Below, piece by piece: positions 18,759 through 27,932 of a DNA stretch of 64,000 nt (positions within the stretch are counted from its first letter, which is position 1; each line of letters starts with the position of its first letter). The notes under the pieces are model-generated. The model saw only the letters and a program-made list of their open reading frames with translations. It made no database searches and was not told the DNA's origin. Both the position numbers and the translations under genes were made by a program. Where the stretch lies: contig JAYQMD010000001.1 of NCBI GenBank assembly GCA_038143535.1, forward strand, positions 1,116,001-1,180,000, written 5' to 3'. Source of the DNA: UBA7446 sp038143535 (lineage in GTDB: Bacteria; Bacteroidota; Bacteroidia; Flavobacteriales; Flavobacteriaceae).

Positions 18759-19935
18759 ATGAAAACAGCTTATATCGTACGGGCATATCGCACCGCCGTT
18801 GGAAAAGCCCCGCGGGGACTTTTCCGCTTTAAGCGTCCAGATGAACTGGCCGCAGAAACGGTTGCCCACCTCATGGATAGCATCCCTGAATTGGATAAAA
18901 AACGCATCGACGACGTCATTGTTGGGAATGCAATGCCCGAAGCAGAGCAAGGGCTTAACATGGCACGACTCATTTCGCTAATGGGACTGGAAACCGATAC
19001 GGTTCCGGGCGTTACCATTAACCGCTACTGCGCCTCGGGATTGGAAACCATTGCCGTGGCTACTGCCAAGATTCAATCTGGTATGGCGGAATGCATCATC
19101 GCTGGTGGATCGGAAAGCATGAGTTATATCCCTTTTGGTGGATACAAACCGGTTCCCGATTATGAATTGGTAAAAAATGGAAAAGAAGATTATTATTGGG
19201 GTATGGGGCTAACGGCAGAGGCTGTAGCCAAAGAGTACAACATCTCACGAGAAGACCAAGACACATTTTCCTATGACTCACACCAAAAAGCACTTGCGGC
19301 ACTTAAAAGTGATGCCTTTAAAGAACAGATTGTACCCATCCATATTGAAGAAACCTATGTGGAAGGAAATACCAAGAAAACACGCAACTATGTAGTGGAC
19401 ACAGACGAAGGTCCTCGTGCCGACACGGCTATTGATAAACTGGCTAAACTTCGTCCCGTATTTTCAGCTGGTGGCTCCGTAACTGCGGGTAATGCCTCAC
19501 AAACCAGCGATGGTGCAGCCATGGTATTAGTCATGAGCGAGGATATGGTCAAAGAACTTGGGGTTACTCCTATTGCGCGTATGGTTAGTTATGCAACAGC
19601 AGGCGTACCGCCACGTATAATGGGGATTGGTCCTGTAGCAGCCATTCCAAAAGCGCTGAAGCAAGCTGGAATGAAACAAGAAGATATTGAATTGATAGAA
19701 CTAAACGAAGCCTTTGCTTCACAGTCGTTGGCAGTGATACGAACTTTGGGATTAAACTCCGATATCATAAACGTTAACGGAGGTGCCATAGCCCTTGGAC
19801 ATCCACTTGGATGCACGGGCGCAAAGCTTTCGGTGCAGCTATTTGACGAAATGAAAAAGCGAAATAACAAATACGGTATGGTGACCATGTGTGGGAACAG
19901 GACAGGGCGCAGCCGGAATTTTTGAACGATTATAA
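18759..19935 (+). CDS. fadA: acetyl-CoA acyltransferase (thiolase), 3' frameshift as read
   Basis: A thiolase starting at the ATG at 18759, two bases after fadN. The acyl-accepting Cys91 lies in RYCASGLE, and NGGAIALGHPLGCTGAK is present. Near the end the frame slips: after GMVTMC the sequence reads (TG)3 at 19888-19893 where the frame needs (TG)4. Restoring it gives CVGTGQGAAGIFERL, with the second catalytic Cys and its glycine-rich loop, and a stop at 19933-19935, a normal 392-residue length. As read, the protein ends about ten residues early with a wrong tail and a dead active site. It performs the last thiolytic step of beta-oxidation. Confidence 0.88.
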
Positions 19936-19944
19936 CACCAACTA

Positions 19945-21747
19945 ATGGAAACAGCAGAACGTAAACTTACCCGTGGTGGTGCCTTTATACTAGAGGACAC
20001 CAAAGCACAAGACATCTTCACTCCAGAAGAATTTAACGAAGAGCAGCGCATGATGCGTGAAGCGATACAGGAATTTGTTGACCGTGAAGTTTGGCCTGCT
20101 CGCGAACGTTTTGACAACAAAGATTACGATTACACCTTTGAGCTGATGCGTAAAATTGGCGAGATGGGCTTTTTGGGCGTTAGCGTACCCGAGGCTTATG
20201 GTGGCATGGGTATGGGTTTTGTTGACACCATGCTGGTATGTGAATATATTTCGGGGGCTTCCGGTTCGCTTTCCACTGCATTTGGTGCACACACTGGAAT
20301 AGGCACCATGCCAATTGTACTCTACGGAAATGAAGAACAAAAGAAAAAGTATGTGCCTAAACTAGCCAGTGGCGAATGGATTGGTTGTTATTGTCTTACT
20401 GAACCCACAGCGGGTTCCGATGCCAATAGCGGTAAGACCAAAGCAGAGCTTTCTGATGATGGCTCGCACTACCTTATTTCGGGTCAAAAAATATGGATTT
20501 CTAACGCGGGCTATGCCGATTTGATGATTGTCTTTGCTCGAATAGAAGATGATAAAAATATCACTGGCTTTATTATTCCAAATGACCCAGAAAATGGAAT
20601 TTCCATGGGTGAGGAAGAAAAAAAATTAGGTATCAATGCATCTTCAACCCGACAGGTCTTTTTTAGCGACACCAAGGTACCGGTTGAGAATATGTTATCG
20701 GAGCGTGGCAATGGGTTTAAGATTGCCATGAATGCCCTTAACGTTGGGCGTATCAAGCTTGCAGTAGCCACCCTAGACGGTCAAAGACGTATACTCAATG
20801 AAGCCATTAGTTTTGCTAACCAACGGGTGCAGTTCAAAACACCGATTGCACAGTTTGGTGCCATCAAACAAAAGCTTGCCAATATGGCGACGTTCTTATA
20901 TGCTGGTGAAGCAGCTTGCTACAGAGCAGCAAAAGATATTGAAGATCGCATTGCACTACTTGATGCTGCTGGAAACAGTCATCAAGAAGCAGAGCTTAAA
21001 GGAGTAGAAGAATACGTTATTGAGTGTTCTATCCTTAAAGTTGCTTGCTCGGAGCACACCCAAATCACTGCAGATGAAGGGATCCAAATTATGGGAGGCA
21101 TGGGCTACTCAGCTGAAACGCCAATGCAAACGGCTTGGCGCGATACCCGAATTGCTCGAATCTACGAAGGAACCAACGAAATCAACAGAATGCTATCGGT
21201 GGGTATGCTCATCAAAAAAGCCATGAAAGGACAACTGGATTTGATTGGTCCTGCCACAGCAGTGGGCGAAGAGCTTTTGGGCATTCCTGACTTTGCCATC
21301 CCTGATTTTAGCGAACCTTTAAGCCAAGAAAAGCACATCCTTAAAAACCTAAAGAAGGTCTTTTTGATGATTGCAGGTGCAGGGGTACAGAAATACGGTA
21401 CCGAACTTGAGGAACATCAACAACTGTTATTGGCTGTTGCCGATATTTTGATTGAAGTTTATATGGCAGAATCTGCCGTGTTACGGGCTGAAAAGAATAT
21501 AGGCGTTTATGGTCTAGAAGCGCAAGAACATCAAGTGGCGCTTAGTCAGTTGTACCTCTATCAAGCGGTTGAAAAAATCAGCACCAAAGGTCGTGAAGCT
21601 ATTTTGGGATTTGCCGAGGGCGATGAACAAAAAGCCTTGCTTATGGGACTCAAGCGTTTTACCAAATACATGGAATATCCGAATGTAATTGCATTGCGCA
21701 ACAAAGTGGCTGAAAAGCTAACGGCAGAAAACGTATATTGCTTCTGA
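19945..21747 (+). CDS. fadE: acyl-CoA dehydrogenase
   Basis: A 600-residue flavin acyl-CoA dehydrogenase. The N-terminal and middle domains show YCLTEPTAGSDA and KIWISNAGYADL, and the C-terminal domain shows QIMGGMGYSAETPMQTAWRD and RIYEGTNEINRM, where the final motif binds FAD and the substrate. A further C-terminal extension of about 170 residues is present, as in the long FadE form of Bacillus. It makes trans-2-enoyl-CoA, passing electrons to ETF. It is the third gene of the fadN-fadA-fadE set, ten bases after the corrected thiolase stop. Confidence 0.9.
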   Translation: METAERKLTRGGAFILEDTKAQDIFTPEEFNEEQRMMREAIQEFVDREVWPARERFDNKDYDYTFELMRKIGEMGFLGVSVPEAYGGMGMGFVDTMLVCEYISGASGSLSTAFGAHTGIGTMPIVLYGNEEQKKKYVPKLASGEWIGCYCLTEPTAGSDANSGKTKAELSDDGSHYLISGQKIWISNAGYADLMIVFARIEDDKNITGFIIPNDPENGISMGEEEKKLGINASSTRQVFFSDTKVPVENMLSERGNGFKIAMNALNVGRIKLAVATLDGQRRILNEAISFANQRVQFKTPIAQFGAIKQKLANMATFLYAGEAACYRAAKDIEDRIALLDAAGNSHQEAELKGVEEYVIECSILKVACSEHTQITADEGIQIMGGMGYSAETPMQTAWRDTRIARIYEGTNEINRMLSVGMLIKKAMKGQLDLIGPATAVGEELLGIPDFAIPDFSEPLSQEKHILKNLKKVFLMIAGAGVQKYGTELEEHQQLLLAVADILIEVYMAESAVLRAEKNIGVYGLEAQEHQVALSQLYLYQAVEKISTKGREAILGFAEGDEQKALLMGLKRFTKYMEYPNVIALRNKVAEKLTAENVYCF

Positions 21748-21748
21748 T

Positions 21749-23073
21749 ATGTATCGCTTTTGCTTCTTGTTTTTTACCATTAGTCTTGCCTTTGGGCAAC
21801 ACGATGAGCGGATGTATGAAATTATTGAAGCAGTGTCCGCCAATCGCATCATAACAGATGTGGAGACCTTGGCCAACTTTGGTACCCGACATACCTTAAG
21901 CGATACACTTTCAGAAACAAGAGGCATCGGCGCAGCCAGAAGATGGATCAAAAAATCTTTTACACAAATAAGCGCTGACTGCGGAAACTGTCTTGAAGTT
22001 TTCGAACAGAAAAATATGTTTAAAGCCGATGGGCGGCGCCTTACGCGCGACGTTTGGATCAACAATATCGTTGCCATTCAACGTGGTAGTGTTCATCCAA
22101 ATAGGTTTGTCATCATGAGTGGGGATATCGACTCTAGAGTCAGTGACCCTAATAACTTTACATCTGATTCGCCAGGTGCCAACGACAATGCCACGGGGAT
22201 GGCAGGCGCGATTGAATTAGCAAGGGTCTTATCGAAATATCGTTTTGCCAACAGTATTGTTTATGTGGGTCTTTCTGGAGAGGAACAAGGTCTGTATGGC
22301 GGTAAGGGGCTAGCACAATATGCCTTGGATAACAATTGGGAAATTATTGGCGTACTTAACAATGATATGATTGGTAATATTGAGGGGGTAGCGTCATTGA
22401 CAACCGCAGTTTTCGTATTTTCTCTGAACCAACACCCGTTACCGAAACCGAACATGCCCGTAAGCAACGCCGATTTTATGGAGGCGAGGTAGATGGCATT
22501 TCACGACAACTGGCACGCTACGTATACAAAACGACCCAAACCTATATGCCGGAGATGAACCCCATGCTGATTTATCGCTTAGACCGATTTGGACGTGGTG
22601 GCCATCATCGCCCATTTAACGATGTTGGTTTTGCGGGTATTCGCATCATGGAAGCACATGAAAACTACAACCGTCAACACCAAGACATCCGCAACGAAAA
22701 CGGTATTGCTTATGGCGATGTCTTGTCTGGCGTAAACGCGGCCTATGCAGCCAAGCTTACGGCTGTAAATGCCATATCGCTGGCGGCTTTGGCTTGGGCA
22801 CCCCCTGCACCAAAGGAAGTTGCCATAGGTGGTGTAGTAGCCCCCAGCACTCGATTGGAGTGGGTGGCTTCAGAAAGTCCTAACACAGCAGGCTATGTGG
22901 TGTATTGGCGCGATACCACCTCCCCAACCTGGCAGTACAGCAAATATGTGGGTAATAAAACCCAAACCATCCTTGATGGGATTGTGCTAGACAACTATTT
23001 GTTTGGCGTGGCTGCAGTGGGCACCGATGGACACCAAAGTACCGTGGTGTTTCCTTCCAAGGTGCTGCGCTAA
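21749..23073 (+). CDS. secreted M28 metallopeptidase with C-terminal FnIII-like domain (frameshifted as read)
   Basis: It begins with a signal peptide (MYRFCFLFFTISLAFG). The M28 domain follows, with GDIDSR, SPGANDNATGMAG (metal-bridging Asp), and VGLSGEEQGLYGG (catalytic Glu pair), then NNDMIGN. The frame breaks at a G5 run at 22384-22388: one more G gives GGSVIDNRSFRIFSEP and the frame then continues to 23073, for about 441 residues. The C-terminal 90 residues resemble a fibronectin type III module (LEWVASESPNTAGYVVYW). The first Zn ligand, usually His before x-DS, is Asp in GDIDSR. It is probably an exported aminopeptidase for marine peptide use. Confidence 0.8.
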
Positions 23074-23214
23074 TCCAATTATTTTTCTAATTTAGTAGTG
23101 AATAAAACCCAAATCTGTTTTTCCTTTTTTTAAACGATTTCGTAGAGCATTTATTTGGTGTTCATTGTTGCCGCAGTAGTGGCAACTCAAACTTTAACCT
23201 TTAAATCTCTTATT

Positions 23215-23664
23215 ATGAATTCAGAATTAAAATTAACCTCAATAGGAATCAGTTATCTAAACCAAGCGAGAAAGTGGACCTATTTTCTTTCTATCTTGGG
23301 TTTTATATTTACAGCACTAATCGCCATTTTCGTCTTATTTTTTGGTAGCGTTTTAGCGTCATTTGGTCAGTTGGGTGGTGATATGGAACAAGCAATGGGC
23401 ATCACGGGATCGGGATTTATCACTGTTCTTTAACTGATTATTGCGCTTCTTTATTTTTTCTTATCCCTTTATCTATACCGCTTTTCGGTACGTGCCAAAG
23501 CCGCTATTCACGGACACGATAGCGTTCAACTAGAAGGCGGATTTGAAAGCATTAAAAACTATTGGAAGCTGACCGGAATCATCGTGTTTGTTACCATGGC
23601 TTTTTACGTGCTGGCCTTGTTAATTGTGCTTATTGGAGGAGCAGCCGCTTTTGCTGGCATATAA
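23215..23664 (+). CDS. DUF5362-like small membrane protein (in-frame stop as read)
   Basis: From the ATG at 23215 the frame encodes ELKLTSIGISYLNQARKW and a first membrane segment (FLSILGFIFTALIAIFVLFF). At codon 73 (23431-23433) a TAA interrupts it, but the same frame continues uninterrupted to 23664 with LIIALLYFFLSLYLYRFS, AIHGHDSVQLEGGFESIKNYWK and a final membrane segment. The whole is 149 residues with about four membrane segments and fits the DUF5362 type of Bacteroidota. No frame change is needed, so a base substitution such as TAC or TAT to TAA is enough. Function is unknown. Its end overlaps the convergent cysteine-synthase gene by 45 bases. Confidence 0.65.
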
Positions 23665-24636
23665 AAACCCCTTTTCCTGCATCCAGTCGTCGTTGTACAT
23701 CTTGCCGACATAACGACTACCCGAATCGTGTAACAGCACTACCACCACATCGTCGGGGCCAAAGTGCTTTTTAAGTTGCAATACTCCTTTGACAGCCGCA
23801 CCACAGGAGTTACCGGCAAAGATGCCTTCCTCGCGAGCAAGCTTGCGTGTATACACAGCAGCGTCTTTGTCGGTGACTTTTTCAAAGCCATCAATAATCT
23901 CAAAGTCCACATTTTCGGGTAATATATCTTCGCCTATGCCTTCAGTAATGTAGGGATATATTTCCTTTTCATCAAAAATACCCGTTTCGTGGTATTTCTT
24001 AAAGACAGAGCCATAAGTATCTATTCCCCATATTTTAATGTCGGGGTTTTGCTCTTTTAGGTATTTGCCCACACCCGAAATGGTACCACCCGTACCAACA
24101 CCCACCACAAAGTGTGTGATTTTTCCTCCCGTTTGTTTCCATATTTCAGGGCCCGTTTGCTCGTAATGCGCCACCGTATTAGAGGGATTGTCGTATTGGT
24201 TTACATACCAAGCGTTTGGCGTTTCCTCCCCTATACGTTTAGAGGTTGAATAATAAGATCTTGGGTCATCGGGCGCAACATCTGTTGGACACACGATTAC
24301 CTCCGCACCAACAGCACGCAGTATATCAAACTTTTCTTTGGACTGCTTGTCCGTAGACACACAAATCAGTTTATAGCCCTTAATAATCGCTGCGAGTGCC
24401 AATCCCATGCCCGTGTTTCCTGAAGTACCCTCAACTATGGTTCCGCCAGGTTTAAGACGGCCATCTGCCTCGGCATCTTCAACCATTTTTAAGGCCATAC
24501 GATCTTTGACAGAATTTCCAGGGTTGAAAAACTCCACTTTTGCCAATACCAAAGCATCTACTTCAGCAGTAATTTTATTAAGCTTAATAAGCGGTGTGTT
24601 TCCAATAGCACCTAAGATATTATCTATGTATTGCAT
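23620..24636 (-). CDS. PLP-dependent cysteine synthase / cystathionine beta-synthase
   Basis: A 338-residue fold-type II PLP enzyme. The Schiff-base Lys44 is in NSVKDRMA, the substrate loop is TSGNTG (71-76), and the phosphate loop appears as VGTGGTISG. No C-terminal CBS regulatory domains follow. Size and motifs fit cysteine synthase or the short bacterial cystathionine beta-synthase, and these cannot be told apart safely here. The C-terminal 13 residues (after EKGFL) look like an extra tail and overlap the convergent DUF5362-like gene. A good promoter lies upstream, with the -7 box four bases before the ATG. Confidence 0.85.
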   Translation of the reverse strand: MQYIDNILGAIGNTPLIKLNKITAEVDALVLAKVEFFNPGNSVKDRMALKMVEDAEADGRLKPGGTIVEGTSGNTGMGLALAAIIKGYKLICVSTDKQSKEKFDILRAVGAEVIVCPTDVAPDDPRSYYSTSKRIGEETPNAWYVNQYDNPSNTVAHYEQTGPEIWKQTGGKITHFVVGVGTGGTISGVGKYLKEQNPDIKIWGIDTYGSVFKKYHETGIFDEKEIYPYITEGIGEDILPENVDFEIIDGFEKVTDKDAAVYTRKLAREEGIFAGNSCGAAVKGVLQLKKHFGPDDVVVVLLHDSGSRYVGKMYNDDWMQEKGFLYASKSGCSSNKHN

Positions 24637-24640
24637 CTGG

Positions 24641-24671
24641 CAAAGGTACGTAATGGAGATGCGCTAACCAA
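24641..24671 (-). promoter_or_regulatory. cysteine-synthase promoter (TTG, 20 bp, TACCTTTG)
   Basis: On the reverse strand the -33 TTG is at 24671-24669 and the -7 box TACCTTTG at 24648-24641, 20 bases apart. Only CCAG separates the box from the ATG, so a leaderless transcript is likely. Confidence 0.65.
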
Positions 24672-24674
24672 TGC

Positions 24675-25901
24675 CTAAGGGTTGATTTTGAGCACTTGCG
24701 TTGGAGGTATCCTTGAAATAATAAAAGAAGGCAAGACTAGAAGCGCCATGCATACAGCCAGTGTGAGACCGTTGAGCCATAGCACAGTGGTAACATCCAT
24801 GTAGACGGGCACTTCTTTTACGTAATAGGTATTGGGGTCAAGGGAAATAAATCCTGTCTGATGCTGTATGAATAACAAACCCAAACCAATCAAGTTACCC
24901 CAAATAAGTCCAACACCAATCAAATAAGCACCTTGTATAAGGAAGAGTTGCTGCAACGAACCCACCTTAGCCCCCAATACACGAGTTATACCAATGAGTT
25001 GCGTTTGCTCCAAAATAAGCACCAATAGCGCAGTAATCATGTTGACTCCACCTACGATTATCATGATGATGATTATCAGGGATATGTTTGTGCCAAACAA
25101 TCTAATCCAATTAAAAATTTCTGGAAACTGGGCTTCGACATGCTGCACATCTACAATGGCATCTATACTGTCGTAAATGGCGTTGGTGTCCAAGTCTAAG
25201 TTGGTGTCATCGCTGAGGAAAATCTCAAAAGCACCTACTTGGTTTTCATCCCAGCCATACAATGAACGGACGATATCCAAATGCCCTAAAACATAGTTGT
25301 TGTCGTAGTCAGCAAAACCCGTCTCAAACAAACCTACAATGGTACAACTCCTGCGCTTGGGCATTGTTGTCTGCGAGGAAGCAAAGTAAAGCGGCACCCT
25401 ATCTCCTACTGTTATAGATAGTTTTTTTGCCAGTTCTCCCGATATCCAAATGTCATTTTTGGTCGGTACGGCTATGGTGTCAGACACTCCAAAAAAAGAA
25501 AAGAAATCGAAGTTAAAACTTTCATCAATGCCTTTAAAAACGATGCCATCAAATGCGGTATTGTTTAGGACAACACCTGGCACATAGGCAACTGGCTGAA
25601 CCGCAAGTGTATTGGGTAATTGTTGCAGTTGGCTTTGATAGAGAATTGCATTACCAAGTGGTTTTGGGGTTTCTTGATGCTGGCTATTTCCGAGGGCAGT
25701 TACACGGACGTGACCGCTAAAGGCGGCTACTTTATCTCCGATTTTATTTTTAAGTCCAACACCTGTACCTAAGGCAATAAGCATGGTGATCACACCCAAG
25801 GCAATGGCGATGATTCCAATGGAAATTATGGGTCCGGAAACACTGCGTTTGTGCTTACGGTTTCCAATGATGCGCTTTGCGATAAACCAAGTAAAACTCA
25901 C
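24675..25901 (-). CDS. LolC/LolE-type ABC permease (FtsX family)
   Basis: A 408-residue FtsX/MacB-type permease. The N-terminal membrane segment (GPIISIGIIAIALGVITMLI) precedes a large periplasmic domain, then three C-terminal membrane segments. This 1+3 layout and the opening FIAKRIIGN match LolC/LolE permeases, which move lipoproteins out of the inner membrane with an ATPase (LolD) not in this window. I placed the start at the GTG at 25901: it gives the family's usual N-terminus. A longer frame from 25985 would overlap the YkgJ-like gene by 55 bases. Confidence 0.75.
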   Translation of the reverse strand: MSFTWFIAKRIIGNRKHKRSVSGPIISIGIIAIALGVITMLIALGTGVGLKNKIGDKVAAFSGHVRVTALGNSQHQETPKPLGNAILYQSQLQQLPNTLAVQPVAYVPGVVLNNTAFDGIVFKGIDESFNFDFFSFFGVSDTIAVPTKNDIWISGELAKKLSITVGDRVPLYFASSQTTMPKRRSCTIVGLFETGFADYDNNYVLGHLDIVRSLYGWDENQVGAFEIFLSDDTNLDLDTNAIYDSIDAIVDVQHVEAQFPEIFNWIRLFGTNISLIIIIMIIVGGVNMITALLVLILEQTQLIGITRVLGAKVGSLQQLFLIQGAYLIGVGLIWGNLIGLGLLFIQHQTGFISLDPNTYYVKEVPVYMDVTTVLWLNGLTLAVCMALLVLPSFIISRIPPTQVLKINP

Positions 25902-25930
25902 TACCTCTAAATAAGGGTTAAATGTACTAC

Positions 25931-26422
25931 TTATTGTGGCAAAGAAACTTTCAGTCGTTCTACCATGGAGTAGACCGCTGGACATACCGCCACGTTCTTT
26001 GCTGTTATTTGGGTTATTTGATGAAATTTTGCCCTGTTGGTGTGGGGAAACTCACGACAGGCTTTGGGTCGGTCTTCGTAGATACCGCAATAATTATCTG
26101 CGCCTAAGAATGGGCAAGGAAGTTGTTGCAACACCTTATCACCATCTTCGTCAACGCGCAGGTATTGTGTTTCGAATTCGGTTGGACGCATCTTTAAGCG
26201 CTTACTGATAAGCTTGATATCGGATGGGATAAATAAGGGACCCGTGGTTTTGCAGCAGTTGGCACAAGACAAACAGTCTATTTCTTGAAAAGCTTCTTCG
26301 TGCAATTTCCCCATGACGTTGTCAAGTTGTTTGGGCTTGCGTGTCCTTAACTTTTTAAAATATTTGGCATTTACCGAAGCAAACTTTGCCGCATGTTCGG
26401 GAAGCTTTTCTGGATCTATCAC
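25931..26422 (-). CDS. YkgJ-type cysteine cluster protein
   Basis: A 163-residue protein with the CxxCxxCC cluster at Cys50, Cys53, Cys56 and Cys57 (CLSCANCC) and further cysteines in PCPFLGADNYCGIYEDRPKAC. The family is predicted to bind zinc or an iron-sulfur cluster; its function is unknown. It overlaps queE by one base (the ATG and the queE stop share position 26422), so the two are translationally coupled. Other members sit next to varied housekeeping genes, so context does not reveal the substrate. Confidence 0.78.
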   Translation of the reverse strand: MIDPEKLPEHAAKFASVNAKYFKKLRTRKPKQLDNVMGKLHEEAFQEIDCLSCANCCKTTGPLFIPSDIKLISKRLKMRPTEFETQYLRVDEDGDKVLQQLPCPFLGADNYCGIYEDRPKACREFPHTNRAKFHQITQITAKNVAVCPAVYSMVERLKVSLPQ

Positions 26423-27051
26423 TATGGGATTTTTAGGTATTTATGCGTTTGCAAAGACGCCATCCATTGCGGATTTTCCAGTACATGCGAAACGATTAGC
26501 GGAATGGCCGTCTCTCTCCTACTCCACTCGGGCTGTAGGTATAACTTGCAGGTATCAGCAACGCCTAACGCTTGTTTTTCGGCAAACTGCAAGTCGTCTT
26601 TAATGTATACAATCACTTTCAACTCATCAGCTTCCTTATATATTGCTGGTTTTGGCAGCATGCGTTTCTTTGGAGACAGGCAAATCCAATCCCAATTCCC
26701 AGACAACGGATAGGCACCAGAAGTTTCGATATGGGTTTTCATACCCGCAGCTTGCAAAGCCTCTGTAAGGGGATTCATGTCCCACATAAGGGGTTCTCCA
26801 CCCGTAACCACTACGGTATCGGCATACGACTTGGCTTGCGCCACAATTTCTTCAATATAGGTAGGAGGATGCATATTGGCATCCCAACTTTCCTTAACAT
26901 CACACCAGTGACAACCCACATCACAACCGCCTATGCGAATAAAAAAAGCAGCGCTGCCTTTGTGATAGCCCTCTCCTTGAATGGTGTAGAATGCTTCCAT
27001 CAAAGGAAGTGCGAGGCCAGTATCAACAGCTTTTTTAAGTTCGGGATGCAT
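26422..27051 (-). CDS. queE: 7-carboxy-7-deazaguanine synthase QueE
   Basis: A 209-residue radical-SAM enzyme. The cluster motif CDVGCHWC is at residues 43-50 (Cys43, Cys47, Cys50), with FYTIQGEG (21-28) before it and VVTGGEPL after it, all typical of QueE. It turns 6-carboxytetrahydropterin into 7-carboxy-7-deazaguanine, the ring-contraction step of queuosine synthesis. The motif keeps the standard CxxxCxxC spacing. Other que genes are not in this window. It is packed between ykgJ-like and folD with one-base overlaps. Confidence 0.88.
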   Translation of the reverse strand: MHPELKKAVDTGLALPLMEAFYTIQGEGYHKGSAAFFIRIGGCDVGCHWCDVKESWDANMHPPTYIEEIVAQAKSYADTVVVTGGEPLMWDMNPLTEALQAAGMKTHIETSGAYPLSGNWDWICLSPKKRMLPKPAIYKEADELKVIVYIKDDLQFAEKQALGVADTCKLYLQPEWSRRETAIPLIVSHVLENPQWMASLQTHKYLKIP

Positions 27052-27932
27052 TAATCTTGATTGCGTTGGTAGGCCAACATGGTGTTTTGCAACAGCATGG
27101 CTATTGTCATGGGACCTACACCACCTGGTACGGGTGTGATATAGCTGGCTTTTTCCTTGACTTGATCATAGTGAACATCGCCAACAATGACGTAACCTTT
27201 TGGATGGTCGGCATCTGGAACGCGTGTGATGCCAACATCAATGATGATGGCTCCGTCCTTAACCATATCGGCCGTTAGAAAATTGGGTACGCCCAAAGCA
27301 GAAACAACAATATCTGCTTCCCTGGTAATATCAGCTAGGTTTTGGGTTCTGCTGTGTGTGAGTGTGACGGTAGCATTTCCAGGATTTCTTTTTTCCGAAA
27401 GCAAAATACTCATTGGTCTGCCCACAATATGACTGCGACCAATGACCACGGCATGTTTTCCGCTGATATCTAATTTGTAGCGCTTAAGCAGTTCCATGAT
27501 ACCAAAAGGCGTAGCGGGGATAAAGGTTTGCATGCCCAATGCCATTTTACCAAAATTGGTTGGGTGAAATCCGTCTACATCTTTATTTGGGTTGATGGCA
27601 TGAAGCACCACTTCCTCATCAATGTGCTTGGGTAAAGGCAATTGTACAATAAAGCCATCGAGCAAGGGATCGTTGTTTAGTTTTTCAATGGTATCGAGGA
27701 GTGCTTCTTGGGAAATGTCATCATCAAGTTTTATTAAGGTTGAGTCGTAGCCGATACGCTCACAAGATCGGACCTTGCTGCCGACATAGGTAAGGCTTGC
27801 GCCATCGTTACCTACAAGTACGGCTGCCAAATGAGGCGGACGCTTTCCAGCATCTTTAATTTGTTTTACCTGTATTGTCAGCTCTTCCTTAATCTGATTT
27901 GAGGTGGCCTTTCCATCTAAAATTATACTCAT
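27051..27932 (-). CDS. folD: bifunctional methylene-THF dehydrogenase / methenyl-THF cyclohydrolase
   Basis: A 293-residue FolD. The motif YVGSKVRSCERIGYDS contains the catalytic Lys53, DGFIVQLPLPKH is the substrate-binding signature, and VVIGRSHIVGRP is the NADP-binding loop. DVDGFHP completes the pattern. It links formate-level and methylene-level folates for purine and thymidylate synthesis. Length is normal and no lesion is seen. Its start overlaps the ffh stop by four bases (27929-27932), so both are probably expressed together. Confidence 0.93.
   Translation of the reverse strand: MSIILDGKATSNQIKEELTIQVKQIKDAGKRPPHLAAVLVGNDGASLTYVGSKVRSCERIGYDSTLIKLDDDISQEALLDTIEKLNNDPLLDGFIVQLPLPKHIDEEVVLHAINPNKDVDGFHPTNFGKMALGMQTFIPATPFGIMELLKRYKLDISGKHAVVIGRSHIVGRPMSILLSEKRNPGNATVTLTHSRTQNLADITREADIVVSALGVPNFLTADMVKDGAIIIDVGITRVPDADHPKGYVIVGDVHYDQVKEKASYITPVPGGVGPMTIAMLLQNTMLAYQRNQD

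Noticed and set aside
25902..25985. Longer N-terminus for the LolC/E-like permease
   Set aside because: It overlaps the YkgJ-like gene and does not resemble the family; the GTG at 25901 gives the expected start.
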